Below are positions 41,673-50,428 of a stretch of DNA of 60,299 nucleotides, piece by piece; within the stretch, counting starts at the first letter, position 1; each line of letters starts with the position of its first letter. Origin of the DNA: Acidimicrobiaceae bacterium (lineage in GTDB: Bacteria; Actinomycetota; Acidimicrobiia; Acidimicrobiales; Aldehydirespiratoraceae); contig VYCW01000085.1 in the NCBI GenBank assembly GCA_009843735.1, forward strand, positions 1 through 60,299. Reading direction: 5' to 3'. A model generated the notes under the pieces. The model did no database searches and had not been told where the DNA came from. It worked only from the letters and a program-made list of their open reading frames with translations. The position numbers and the translations under genes were made by a program.

Positions 41673-42616
41673 GCCAGACCGAGCCGGCTCCGGGCGTCGG
41701 CAACGTCGATGGCCAGCTGCTCGGAGAGCTGTTCCAATCCCTCGAACTTGCGCTCGCTCCGCAGGAAGTCGACGAACTCCACCTGCACCTCGCATCCGTA
41801 GAGGTCGCCGTCGAAGTCGATGACGTGCGCCTCCAGCAGGGACTGCTCGGCGTGCTCGTAGAAGGTGGGGCGGCGTCCGATGTTGATGGCGCAGCCTCGC
41901 CGGCTGCCGTCGGGCAGCGTGCACCATCCCGCGTACACGGCGTCGGCGGGCCAGGCCATGAACTTCGGGACGGGAACGTTGGCGGTGGGGAACCCGACGG
42001 TCACCCCTCGCCGGTCACCGGGAACCACCGTGCCCCGCACCTCGTAGTAGCGGCCCAGCATCCTCGCGGCCCGAGCCACGTCGCCTCCGGCGAGGGCCCG
42101 CCGCACGGTGGTGGAGGACACCGGCTCCCGGGCCTCCTCGCGGTGGCGGATGAGCTCCAGGGGAACCACCTCGAAGTCCCATTCGCGGCCCAGGCGCTGG
42201 AGTTCGGCGACGTTGCCGCTGCGTCCCTTGCCGAAGTGGAAGTCCTCCCCCACCACCACGGCCCGGGCGTGGAGGGCGTCGAGGAAGACCTGCTCCACGA
42301 ACTCCTCGGGCCGGGTGCCCGCCCGGGCCTCGTCGAACCGGATCACGTAGCCGTAGTCGAGCCCCTGGGCCTCCAGCAACTCCAGCTTCTGTTCCAGGGT
42401 CGTCAGCAGCTTGGGGGCGTTCTCGGGACGGACCACGTAGGCGGGGTGGGTGTCGAAGGTGACCACCGCTGAAGCCACCCCGAGCCGCTCCGCGGTCTCC
42501 CGGACCTGGTGCAGCACGGCCTGGTGGCCGAGGTGCACTCCGTCGAACACGCCGACCGCGGCCGCCACGGAGACCGTGTCGGGCAGCTGATCGCGCCGAT
42601 CGTGCAGCAGTTCCAC
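41669..42616 (-). CDS. ribF: Bifunctional riboflavin kinase / FAD synthetase
   Basis: Makes FMN from riboflavin and FAD from FMN. In the 315-aa protein the N-terminal nucleotidyltransferase domain has GVFDGVHLGHQAV (HxGH-type) and SSTTVRRAL, and the C-terminal kinase domain has RRGVTVGFPTANV and the INIGRRPTF strand. The GTG at 42616 follows a GGAGGCG site. It follows truB in the order usual for bacteria and overlaps ribA downstream. The 79 bases between truB and ribF show nothing noteworthy. Confidence 0.96.
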   Translation of the reverse strand: MELLHDRRDQLPDTVSVAAAVGVFDGVHLGHQAVLHQVRETAERLGVASAVVTFDTHPAYVVRPENAPKLLTTLEQKLELLEAQGLDYGYVIRFDEARAGTRPEEFVEQVFLDALHARAVVVGEDFHFGKGRSGNVAELQRLGREWDFEVVPLELIRHREEAREPVSSTTVRRALAGGDVARAARMLGRYYEVRGTVVPGDRRGVTVGFPTANVPVPKFMAWPADAVYAGWCTLPDGSRRGCAINIGRRPTFYEHAEQSLLEAHVIDFDGDLYGCEVQVEFVDFLRSERKFEGLEQLSEQLAIDVADARSRLGLA

Positions 42617-42695
42617 AGACGCCTCCAGCGCGGATAGTTCGTGGTACGGGGCCTGAGCCGGGTACCTCGCAGGCTACTGGCGCTCGACCGCTACC

Positions 42696-43559
42696 TCACA
42701 CAGCGGGGGCGACGACCACAGCCGGCTTGGCTCCCGTCCGGAACCGCTCGTAGACGGCGAGCAGCCTGCCGTCGGCGTCGTGCACCGCCCACGGACCGGC
42801 GCCCGCGGCGCCGAGACGGTCCAGGTCCAGCACACGGCCGTGGGTCACATCGGCAGCCACCGCGGGGCCGACCCGCACACCATCGAGGTGCTCGACCGCC
42901 CTCGCCATGGGCAGGACCTCGGGCGACTCCACCGAACGGGCCTCCGTCAGCCCGAATCCCCCCACCGCGACGCGGCGCAGCTTCCTCAGGTGAGCGCCCC
43001 CTCCGAGAGCGCGGCCCAGGTCGGCGGCCAGCACCCGCACATAGGTACCCGAAGAGCAGTCCACCTCGGCGCGCAGCACCCCTTCGCAGCCGGGCACTGC
43101 CGCCACCTCGAAGCGGTGCACGGTCACGGGCCGGGCCTCGCGCTCCACCTCGACCCCCTCCCTGGCCAGTTGGTGGAGCCTGCGCCCTCCCACCTTCACC
43201 GCCGACACCATGGGCGGCACCTGGAGGATGTCGCCGGTCAGGGACCGGGCCGCCAGTCGGGCCTGGGCCTCGGTCACGGCGGCCATCTCGTGGCGGGCCG
43301 TTACCTGGCCGGAAGAGTCGAGGGTGTCGGTCTCGGTTCCCAGCACGATCTCGGCCTCGTAGCTTTTGGCCAGCGCGGTCAGGAACCGCAGCAGCCGGGT
43401 GGCCCGGCCGACGCCGAGCACGAGCACGCCGGTGGCGTCGGGATCGAGGGTGCCGCTGTGCCCGACCTTGCGGGTGCCGAGCACGCCCCTCGCCTTGGCC
43501 ACCACGTCGTGGCTGGTCCAGGCGGCCGGCTTGTCAATGACCGCGATCCCGTCGGGCAC
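42696..43559 (-). CDS. truB: tRNA pseudouridine(55) synthase
   Basis: Converts U55 of the tRNA T-loop to pseudouridine; 287 aa. The catalytic Asp lies in GHSGTLDPDATGVL, and the KSYEAEIVLGTETDTLDSSG, PPMVSAVKVGGRRLHQLAREG and SSGTYVRVLAADLG segments are all in place. A C-terminal PUA-like extension of about 70 residues follows. The GTG at 43559 shares one base with the rbfA stop, so the genes are coupled. Its position after rbfA and infB is the standard translation-operon order. Confidence 0.97.
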   Translation of the reverse strand: MPDGIAVIDKPAAWTSHDVVAKARGVLGTRKVGHSGTLDPDATGVLVLGVGRATRLLRFLTALAKSYEAEIVLGTETDTLDSSGQVTARHEMAAVTEAQARLAARSLTGDILQVPPMVSAVKVGGRRLHQLAREGVEVEREARPVTVHRFEVAAVPGCEGVLRAEVDCSSGTYVRVLAADLGRALGGGAHLRKLRRVAVGGFGLTEARSVESPEVLPMARAVEHLDGVRVGPAVAADVTHGRVLDLDRLGAAGAGPWAVHDADGRLLAVYERFRTGAKPAVVVAPAV

Positions 43560-43957
43560 TACCGGCCCTCAGGATCAGCCGCGTTGTCCGTGCCGTCGAG
43601 CAGCCACTCGATGCGCTCGGCCGAACGCAGCGCCGCGTCCGGGCGGAACACCAACTCGGGCGTGCGCCGCAGCCGGGTCTGATCCCCGACGGTGCGCCGC
43701 AACCCGCCGGAATGCTCCTCGAAGGCCTCGGCTATGTCGGCGTCGCCCTCCTCGGTGTCGCCCAGCGACGTGAACCACACCACGGCCCGGTGCAGGTCCC
43801 GGTCCACGTCCACGCCCGTCACCGACACCATCGCCAAGCGGTCGTCGTCCAACTGCTCCATCGACTCGGCGATGATGCGCCTGATGAGCTCGCCCACCCG
43901 GGCGGTGCGGTGGCCGGCCCGATGATCGGGCTGGGAGCGTCTCGCTCGTCGTGTCAT
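43559..43957 (-). CDS. rbfA: Ribosome-binding factor A
   Basis: Small KH-fold factor (132 aa) that matures the 5' end of 16S rRNA in 30S subunits. The conserved RVGELIRRIIAESMEQL helix, the VSVTGVDVDRDLHRAVVWFTSL strands and the RRTPELVFRPDAALRSAERIE end are visible. It has a basic N-terminus (RRARRSQPDHRAGH). ATG 43957 lies 29 bases after the infB stop. It lies in the conserved infB-rbfA-truB order. Confidence 0.95.
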   Translation of the reverse strand: MTRRARRSQPDHRAGHRTARVGELIRRIIAESMEQLDDDRLAMVSVTGVDVDRDLHRAVVWFTSLGDTEEGDADIAEAFEEHSGGLRRTVGDQTRLRRTPELVFRPDAALRSAERIEWLLDGTDNAADPEGR

Positions 43958-43986
43958 CGGATGCCTCAGAAGGGTGCGCCCACCCC

Positions 43987-46809
43987 TCAGCCCTCGAGGG
44001 TCCGGGCCACCTCACGCTCGGTGAAGGTCTCGATGATGTCGCCCGCCTTGAGGTCCTGGAAGTTGCTCAGGCCGATGCCGCACTCGAACCCGGACTGAAC
44101 CTCGCGCACATCGTCGGTGAAGCGCTTGAGCGACGAGACGGTCCCCTTCCAGATGATCGCCCCGTCGCGCAGGAACCGCACCTTCGATCCACGGGTGATC
44201 GTGCCGTTCTGCACGTAACAGCCCGCCACCGCGCCGACGCGGGGGATGCGGAAGACCTGGCGGACCTCGGCCTCGCCGGTGACGACCTCCTCGATGTCGG
44301 GGGCCAACATGCCCACCATGGCGGAGGACACGTCCTCAAGGAGCTTGTAAATGATCTCGTAGGTGCGGATCTCGACGTTCTCGGCGTCCGCAGCCTCGCG
44401 TGCCTTGCGGTCGGGCCGGACGTTGAACCCGATGATGGTGGCGTTCGAGGCGGAGGCGAGCTGGATGTCGTTCTCGGTGATGCCGCCGACGCCCCGGTGC
44501 ACGATGGCGATGCGGACGTCGCCGGTCTCGAGCTTGCGCAGGCTCTCGGTGACGGCCTCCAGGGAGCCGTTCACGTCGGCCTTGACGATGGCGTTCAGGG
44601 TGGCGGTCTCGCCCCGCTGGATGCGGGTGAAGAGATCCTCGAGCTTGGCCCCGCCCGACAGGGCGTGGGCCTCCCGGCCGAGGCTGGACAGCCGCTGCCA
44701 GTGCTCGCGGGTGTCGGCCACCCGGCCTGCGATCTTCTCGTTTGGGGCCACCGCGAACGAGTCGCCGGCGACGGCGACCTCCGACAGCCCCAGGACCTGG
44801 ACCGGAGCCGAAGGCGGGGCCGCGTCGACGCCCCGGCCGTGATCATCGAGCAGGGCCCGGACACGGCCCCAGGCCGCCCCCGCAACCATCGGGTCACCCA
44901 CCCGGAGAGTGCCCTGCTGCACCAGCACCGTCGCGACGGGACCCCGGCCGATGTCGAGGTTCGACTCGAGCACCACGCCGCCCGCCCGGCCCTCGGGCAC
45001 CGATCGCAGCTCCTCGACCTCGGCCACCAGCAGGATCTGGTCCAGCAACTCCTCGATGCCTTGGCCGGTGAGGGCCGACAGTTCGCAGTAGATGGTGTCC
45101 CCTCCCCAGGCCTCCGGAACCAGTCCCTGCTCGGCCACGCCGGCCACGGTCCGCTGGGTGTCGGCGTTGGGCCGGTCGATCTTGTTCACCGCCACGACTA
45201 TGGGCACGCCGGCGGCCTTGGCATGGTTGATGGCCTCGATCGTCTGGGGCATCACACCGTCGTCGGCAGCCACCACGAGCACGACGATGTCGGTGGCGCT
45301 CGCGCCCCGGGCCCGCATCGCCGTGAACGCCTCATGGCCCGGGGTGTCGATGAACGTGAGGGTCCGGCTGTTGCGCTCAACCTGGTAGGCGCCAATGTGC
45401 TGGGTGATCCCGCCCGCTTCGCCGTCGACGACGTTGGTGTCGCGGATGCGGTCCAGCAGCAGCGTCTTGCCGTGGTCGACGTGGCCCATGACCGTCACGA
45501 CAGGCGGGCGCAGCTCGGCCTCTTCGGTGTCGTCGTCGGTGTCGGAGTCGATGCCGAGGAGCTTGCGCAACTCGGCTTCCTGCTCCTCACCGGGATCGAC
45601 GAGGCGGATCTCGGCGCCGATCTCGGCTGCGAAGAGCTCCATCATCTCGTCGCTGAGCGACTGGGTGGCGGTGACCATCTCGCCGTGCTGCATGAGGAAA
45701 CGGACCACGTCGGCCGCGGTGCGGTTCAGCTTCGGGCCGAAGTCCTGAGCCGCCGAGGCCCGTTCGATGACGACCACGCCCTCGGGCACGGCTGCATGCC
45801 TGGGCGTGTAGGACGGGATGTCCATCGGCTGGAGTTCCTCGCGCACCCGGCGCCGGCGGCTCTTGCGCCGGGGTAGGCGCCGCTGAGCACCGCCGGGGGC
45901 GCCCCGGCCGGGCGGGCGTCCGCCGGGTCCGCCGGGTCCGCCCGGTCCGCCCGGTCCGCCCGGGCGGGGGCCGCCCAGGGGGCGGGGACCGCCGGCGGGA
46001 GCGCCGCGACGGGCGCCCGGACCGCGGTCCGGTGGCCCTGAGGGCCTCGGTCCCGAGGGCCTGCCGGCCGGACCGGAGGGCCGGCGCTCAGTGGCCGGCG
46101 TGCGTGACCGGGGGGCACCGCCCGGAGGCGGGGGTGGAGGCATCCGGCGCGGCGGAGGCGGCGGCGGGATGGGCTTGCCCGAACGTGAGACCGGCGGGCT
46201 TCCCGCTCGCACGGGCCGGGCCGGAGGAGCGGCCGCGGCTGCTCGCTGACTCACCGGCCGCGGCGGAGCCTTCTCCTCCACCGGCGGATGGGGAAGGTCC
46301 TGGACGACACGCTTGGCGGGAGCGACGCTGCCGCTCGATGAGATCGTCACCTTGGGCATGGGGGCCTTCTCGGAGGACACCGCGTCCGCGGGCGGGGCTT
46401 TGACAACCTCCGGCTCTACGGAGACGGCTGCCGCCGGCCGCTCGGGTTCGCTCGGCACCTCCTCGGGCTGAGGTGGGGCGGCTGGGACGGATACCGGCCC
46501 TGCGGGTTCCACCGCCGCAGCCGGCTCGGAAGGCTCCGCGGGTGCCTCCGGCTCCGCGATCTCGGCCACCGCAGGCTCGTCCTCCGGCAGCGGGGCCTCC
46601 GGCTCCTCGATCTCGACCACCGGCGGGGGCGGCGGCTTGAGCAGGCCATCGCGCTCGGCCCTCCGCCGGACGCGGTCGGCTTGGGCCTCCACGATGCTCG
46701 AGGAGTGGGACTTGACCCCGATGCTGAGCGCGAAGCAGAGTTCGAGCGTCTCCTGGTTGGTCAGCCCGAGCTCCTTGGCGAGCTCATGGACGCGGATCTT
46801 TCCTGGCAA
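43987..46809 (-). CDS. infB: Translation initiation factor IF-2
   Basis: GTPase that places initiator tRNA on the ribosome; 940 aa. The IF2N domain is at residues 1-50 ([22 protein letters not shown]). A long Pro/Ala/Glu linker follows, then an arginine-rich GGPGGPGG region (about 210-330) encoded by a short tandem DNA repeat near 45920-45965. The G domain carries [16 protein letters not shown] and NKIDRPNAD; domains II-IV end in [21 protein letters not shown]. The TTG at 46809 is used, 8 bases after a GGGGG site; the first residues MPGKIRVHE match the family. It lies 12 bases after ylxR. Confidence 0.96.
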   Translation of the reverse strand: MPGKIRVHELAKELGLTNQETLELCFALSIGVKSHSSSIVEAQADRVRRRAERDGLLKPPPPPVVEIEEPEAPLPEDEPAVAEIAEPEAPAEPSEPAAAVEPAGPVSVPAAPPQPEEVPSEPERPAAAVSVEPEVVKAPPADAVSSEKAPMPKVTISSSGSVAPAKRVVQDLPHPPVEEKAPPRPVSQRAAAAAPPARPVRAGSPPVSRSGKPIPPPPPPRRMPPPPPPGGAPRSRTPATERRPSGPAGRPSGPRPSGPPDRGPGARRGAPAGGPRPLGGPRPGGPGGPGGPGGPGGRPPGRGAPGGAQRRLPRRKSRRRRVREELQPMDIPSYTPRHAAVPEGVVVIERASAAQDFGPKLNRTAADVVRFLMQHGEMVTATQSLSDEMMELFAAEIGAEIRLVDPGEEQEAELRKLLGIDSDTDDDTEEAELRPPVVTVMGHVDHGKTLLLDRIRDTNVVDGEAGGITQHIGAYQVERNSRTLTFIDTPGHEAFTAMRARGASATDIVVLVVAADDGVMPQTIEAINHAKAAGVPIVVAVNKIDRPNADTQRTVAGVAEQGLVPEAWGGDTIYCELSALTGQGIEELLDQILLVAEVEELRSVPEGRAGGVVLESNLDIGRGPVATVLVQQGTLRVGDPMVAGAAWGRVRALLDDHGRGVDAAPPSAPVQVLGLSEVAVAGDSFAVAPNEKIAGRVADTREHWQRLSSLGREAHALSGGAKLEDLFTRIQRGETATLNAIVKADVNGSLEAVTESLRKLETGDVRIAIVHRGVGGITENDIQLASASNATIIGFNVRPDRKAREAADAENVEIRTYEIIYKLLEDVSSAMVGMLAPDIEEVVTGEAEVRQVFRIPRVGAVAGCYVQNGTITRGSKVRFLRDGAIIWKGTVSSLKRFTDDVREVQSGFECGIGLSNFQDLKAGDIIETFTEREVARTLEG

Positions 46810-46821
46810 AGAGTGCCCCCT

Positions 46822-47106
46822 TCAGGACTCCGCGCGGTCTGCGGGCCCGGGAGCGTCCCCGGAGCGCGACGGCCACGCACCCCGAAGCCTACCGATCTCG
46901 CCCGGCCGAACGTCAGCCTGCAGAGCCCGCCCGAAGGCTCGGCGGCGCCGAGCCGTGTCGAAGCAGGCAACGTCGGCGCAGAGCCACGCGCCGCGGCCCG
47001 GTCCGGGCCCCAACCGCAGCGCGCCGCCCGCGGCCATGCCAACCCGCAGCATCAGCGCGCTGGGCCGGCGGGCGCGACAACCGATACAGGTGCGGACGGG
47101 ACTCAC
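46822..47106 (-). CDS. ylxR: YlxR-family RNA-binding protein (DUF448)
   Basis: Small basic protein of the YlxR family, 94 aa, found between nusA and infB in most Gram-positive bacteria. The diagnostic RTCIGCRARRP motif is at the N-terminus, with GRGAWLCADVACFDTARRRRAFGRAL in the middle. The C-terminal tail is Pro/Asp-rich. The GTG at 47106 begins MSPVRTCIGC, 36 bases after the nusA stop; the open frame extends much further upstream but only as a shadow of nusA. Family members bind RNA or the RNase P RNA and affect transcription; here only the family can be stated. Confidence 0.9.
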   Translation of the reverse strand: MSPVRTCIGCRARRPSALMLRVGMAAGGALRLGPGPGRGAWLCADVACFDTARRRRAFGRALQADVRPGEIGRLRGAWPSRSGDAPGPADRAES

Positions 47107-47141
47107 GGGGGCCGGGCAGGAACCCGCGGTGCGGACGGGGC

Positions 47142-48314
47142 TCAGGCGCGGCCCGCCTGCTCTGCGGGCGACTCGGTCGCCTCGGCTTCGGGAGCCTCGG
47201 CCTGGTCCTGGGCCATGGCCGCGGCCCAGGCCTCGGCGCTGACAGCCTCGCCGCCGTCGGCAGGCTGCCACAGCTGCTCGCCGGTGGTGGGATCGGTGAT
47301 CCACTCGCCCTCGGCCCACTCCACGTCGCCGTAGGCGGCCTCCTCGGCCAGCTGGGTCTCGCTCTTGATGTTGATCCCCCAGCCCGTGAGCCGGCTGGCG
47401 AGCCGGGCATTCTGGCCCTCCTTGCCGATGGCCAGCGACAGCTGGTAGTCGGGGACGATCACGTCGCAGTCGCCGGTCAGCTCGTTGGGCCGGACCTCCT
47501 TGATCCTCGCGGGCGACAACGCCTTGGTGACGAACTCCTCAAGCTCGCTGCTGAAGGGGACTATGTCGATCTTCTCGCCTCGCAGCTCGTTGACGACCTG
47601 GCGGACCCGGGCGCCCCTGGCCCCCACGCAGGCGCCCACCGGATCGACGTTCGGGTCGTTGGAGGACACCGCGATCTTGGTTCGGTGGCCGGGCTCGCGT
47701 GCGCACGCCTTGATCTCGACGATGCCGTCGGCGATCTCGGGGACCTCCAGCTCGAACAGCCGCTTCACGAGGCCGGGATGGGTCCGGCTGACCACAATCT
47801 GGGGGCCTTTGGCCGTCTTGCGGACCTCGACGATGTAGGCCTTGAGCCGGGTGTTGGAGTCGGGGCGCTCGTAGGGGACCTGCTCGGCCTGCGGCAGCAG
47901 CGCCTCCACCCTTCCCAGGTCCAGCAGGGTGTAGCGGGCGTCGGTCTGCTGGATCATGCCGGTGACGATGTCGCCCTCGCGGCCCGCGTACTCCTCGTAC
48001 TTGAGCTCGCGCTCCGCCTCGCGGATGCGCTGGGTCATGACCTGGCGGGCGGTCTGGGCCGCGATGCGCCCGAAGTTGTCCGGGGTGACCTCGTACTCCT
48101 CGCCGACGGGGTTGCCCTCCTCATCGAGATCCTGGGCCAGCACGTGGAACTCCATGCTGGAGGGATCGATCGTCACCCAGGCGTACTCCTTGGCGTCGGG
48201 CAGCCGCTTGTAGGCCGACTCCAGGGCGTCGGCCAGAGCGGCGTACAGGGCGTCCACAGTTATGCCGCGCTCGGCCGCCATGGCCTGCAGCGCCTCCATC
48301 ATGTCCTGGTTCAT
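47142..48314 (-). CDS. nusA: Transcription termination/antitermination factor NusA
   Basis: RNA-polymerase-binding elongation factor, 390 aa. An N-terminal domain (MNQDMMEALQAMAAERGITVDALYAAL) is followed by an S1 domain (GDIVTGMIQQTDARYTLLDLG) and two KH domains (VGACVGARGARVRQVVNELRGEKIDIV and LAIGKEGQNARLASRLTGWGI). The C-terminus is acidic with no helical AR repeats, as usual outside proteobacteria. ATG 48314 overlaps the rimP stop by 4 bases. The tail (about the last 90 residues) is Ala/Glu-rich and probably disordered. Confidence 0.96.
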   Translation of the reverse strand: MNQDMMEALQAMAAERGITVDALYAALADALESAYKRLPDAKEYAWVTIDPSSMEFHVLAQDLDEEGNPVGEEYEVTPDNFGRIAAQTARQVMTQRIREAERELKYEEYAGREGDIVTGMIQQTDARYTLLDLGRVEALLPQAEQVPYERPDSNTRLKAYIVEVRKTAKGPQIVVSRTHPGLVKRLFELEVPEIADGIVEIKACAREPGHRTKIAVSSNDPNVDPVGACVGARGARVRQVVNELRGEKIDIVPFSSELEEFVTKALSPARIKEVRPNELTGDCDVIVPDYQLSLAIGKEGQNARLASRLTGWGINIKSETQLAEEAAYGDVEWAEGEWITDPTTGEQLWQPADGGEAVSAEAWAAAMAQDQAEAPEAEATESPAEQAGRA

Positions 48315-48811
48315 GGCTTCTCCTCCGTCTGGGCTCGTTGGGACTCTGTCCGCCGGCGGCTGCCCGGCCCCCACTCGAAGACGGTGCGGGCCGAGGCCAA
48401 CTGCTCGAACGCGATGTGCGACACCAGGCCGTCCTCGCCCCGCAGGTCGACGCCGTCGTCGGCCACCGCCTCCAGCACGCCGGTCAGCCGGCGGGGCCCG
48501 TCGTATCCGGGGAGGGTCTTGACCTTCACCGCGGAGCCGGCGGCCCGGCGGAAATGGTCGGGGGTGCGCAGCGGTCGTTCCAGGCCGGGGCTCGACACTT
48601 CCAGCGTGTACCGGCCGTCTATGAGGTCGTGCTCGTCGAGGGCCCGGCTGACCGACCGCGACAGCCTCGCCAGCTCGTCCAGGTCGACGCCGGTGTCGGA
48701 GTCGACAAGGATCCTGACCATTCCGCCATGGTGCTCGACGTCGTAGAGGTCGACGGAGGCGGCTTGGGCCAGGGGGGCCACGAGGTCGCGGACGCGGTCG
48801 GCAATCGCCAT
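48311..48811 (-). CDS. rimP: Ribosome maturation factor RimP
   Basis: 30S-assembly factor, 166 aa from ATG 48811. The N-terminal domain (DLVAPLAQAASVDLYDVEHHGG, VRILVDSDTGVDLDELARLSRSVSRALDE) and YTLEVSSPGLERPLRTPDHFRRAAG are characteristic, with an Sm-like C-terminal domain. An open frame continues upstream to 48970 but lacks family similarity. No strong ribosome-binding site precedes the start. The stop overlaps nusA. A proS gene, often between ispG and rimP in actinobacteria, is absent; instead a repeat element lies at 48945-49034. Confidence 0.93.
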   Translation of the reverse strand: MAIADRVRDLVAPLAQAASVDLYDVEHHGGMVRILVDSDTGVDLDELARLSRSVSRALDEHDLIDGRYTLEVSSPGLERPLRTPDHFRRAAGSAVKVKTLPGYDGPRRLTGVLEAVADDGVDLRGEDGLVSHIAFEQLASARTVFEWGPGSRRRTESQRAQTEEKP

Positions 48812-48944
48812 GGTCTTGGTGGGGTTCTGCTCTCGAGAGGCGGCACGGTTGGGGCCCGAACCGGCAACGGCGTGGGCACCAGCCCACGCCGCTTCCGGAG
48901 AATCGAACGTTAGCGACAGTGTACCGGCCTCGACCCCCCGCGGT

Positions 48945-49034
48945 TTCCCGCTCTTGTTCGCTGCGCTCACGGGCCGCTCGGGCCACGGCCCCGCCCGTAT
49001 GAAACGGATTCGCTCGCCTACCCGCGGGGCCTCT
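48945..49034. repeat. 90-bp dispersed repeat, copy 1 (downstream of ispG)
   Basis: Matches 50339-50428 in the same orientation. The first 57 bases (48945-49001) are identical, and the remaining 33 have 5 mismatches (85 of 90 identical). The element ends exactly on the last base of the ispG stop codon. On the minus strand it contains ACGGGC/GCCCGT arms enclosing GGGCC-GT-GGCCC, so it can form a branched GC stem-loop after the gene. It is non-coding in this setting. Confidence 0.9.
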
Positions 49035-50266
49035 TAGGGGCGGCTCTTGCGCCGTATGCCCGCCACCACCGCCTCGGCGTTGTTGGCGTCATCCCCTAGC
49101 TCGTCAAGGTTGCGCCGACGATCCTCCTCGGCGGCCCGACGAGCCGAAGCTCGCGTCTCCTTTGCTCGCTCCAGCGCGGCCTCGGAGCCGTGCTCGCAGA
49201 TGAACTCGGCCCACTCCACCAGCGCGTCCACCATCGCGTCCTCCGCGACGACGGCCACGTTCTCGCCCTTCACGAACAGGTGGCCGCGACGGTTGCCGGC
49301 GGCGATGCCGAGATCGGCGTCGCGGGCTTCCCCGGGACCGTTCACCACGCAGCCCATCACCGCCACCTGGAGGGGGATCTCACGCTCGCCGAACGCCTCC
49401 ATAGCCTGCTGGGCCACGCCGAAGACGTCCACCTCGGCCCGGCCGCAGCTGGGGCAGGCGATCAGGTCGACGTTGCGTCTCTCGCGCAGCCCCATCGCCT
49501 CCAGCAGTTTCCGGCCGGCCCGGGCCTCCTCGACCGGGTCGGTCGTCAGGGAGTAGCGGATGGTGTCGCCGATGCCCTCGGCGAGCAGCGCCGCGATCCC
49601 GGCCGTCGACTTGATGGTTCCGGCCGGCGGGGGCCCGGCCTCAGTGACGCCCAGGTGAAGGGGATGATCGGTGGTGTCGGCGAGTTGCCGGTAGGCCTCG
49701 ATCATCAGCGGCACGCTCGACGCCTTGACCGAGATCTTCACCAGGTCGAACCCGACGTCCTCGAAGTAGGCGAGCTCCCGCATCGCGGACTCCACCATCG
49801 CCTCGGGGGTCACCCCCAGCTCCGGGTGATAGAGGTCGGGATCCAGCGATCCCCCGTTGACGCCGATGCGGATCGGCACGTCCCGGTCGCGGCACTCCCG
49901 GGCCACCGCCTTGATGTGCTCGGGCCTGCGGATGTTGCCCGGATTGAGCCTCAGGCAGTGCACCCCGGCCTCCAGAGCGGCCAGCGCCATCCGGTGGTTG
50001 TTGTGGATGTCGGCCACGATCGGCACCGGGGAGCGGGGCACGATCCGGGCCAGCCCCTCGGCGGCCTCGGGCCGGTTGCAGGTGCATCGCACGATGTCGG
50101 CGCCCGCGGCGGCCAGGCCGTAGATCTGCTGGAGGGTGGCCTCGTGGTCGGCCGTCTTGGTGACCGTCATCGACTGCACGGTGACCGGCGCGCCGCCACC
50201 CACCGGAACCGTCCCGACCATGATCTGCCGTGTGGCCCGCCGCGGGAACGTCGCGGTTACCTTCAC
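49034..50266 (-). CDS. ispG: 4-hydroxy-3-methylbut-2-enyl-diphosphate synthase
   Basis: [4Fe-4S] enzyme of the MEP isoprenoid pathway, 410 aa. The N-terminal TIM barrel (VGGGAPVTVQSMTVTKTAD, CTCNRPEAAEGL, LRLNPGNI) is followed by the cluster cysteines in IACPSCGR and VMGCVVNGPGEA. An extra charged C-terminal tail of about 45 residues (ERAKETRASARRAAEEDRRRN) extends beyond the usual end, with a likely helix. The GTG at 50266 is followed by the usual RRATRQIMVGTVPVGG. It is flanked on both sides by near-identical 90-bp repeats, an unusual setting for this gene. Confidence 0.96.
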   Translation of the reverse strand: MKVTATFPRRATRQIMVGTVPVGGGAPVTVQSMTVTKTADHEATLQQIYGLAAAGADIVRCTCNRPEAAEGLARIVPRSPVPIVADIHNNHRMALAALEAGVHCLRLNPGNIRRPEHIKAVARECRDRDVPIRIGVNGGSLDPDLYHPELGVTPEAMVESAMRELAYFEDVGFDLVKISVKASSVPLMIEAYRQLADTTDHPLHLGVTEAGPPPAGTIKSTAGIAALLAEGIGDTIRYSLTTDPVEEARAGRKLLEAMGLRERRNVDLIACPSCGRAEVDVFGVAQQAMEAFGEREIPLQVAVMGCVVNGPGEARDADLGIAAGNRRGHLFVKGENVAVVAEDAMVDALVEWAEFICEHGSEAALERAKETRASARRAAEEDRRRNLDELGDDANNAEAVVAGIRRKSRP

Positions 50267-50338
50267 GGTCGAATCCTACCCGAGCGCTCTCACCAGGCTG
50301 CGCGGGTAGTCGCAGAGGCGTCGCGTCGGGGCGGGTTC

Positions 50339-50428
50339 TTCCCGCTCTTGTTCGCTGCGCTCACGGGCCGCTCGGGCCACGGCCCCGCCCGTATGGGCCG
50401 GATACGCTCACCTACCCGCGGGGCCTCT
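50339..50428. repeat. 90-bp dispersed repeat, copy 2 (downstream of rseP)
   Basis: Direct copy of 48945-49034 (85 of 90 identical; 57 consecutive identical bases at 50339-50395). As in copy 1, the end of the element coincides with the last base of the upstream gene's stop codon, here rseP. The two copies lie 1394 bases apart and enclose ispG. Confidence 0.9.

Noticed and set aside
45920..45965. Tandem 9-base GC repeat as a possible regulatory or phase-variation tract
   Set aside because: It lies in frame inside infB and encodes the GGPGGPGG linker; changes of 9 bases would not shift the frame.
48945..50428. Possible CRISPR or transposon ends from the two 90-bp repeats
   Set aside because: Only two copies, in direct orientation, enclosing an essential housekeeping gene, with no spacer array, transposase or target-site duplication seen.
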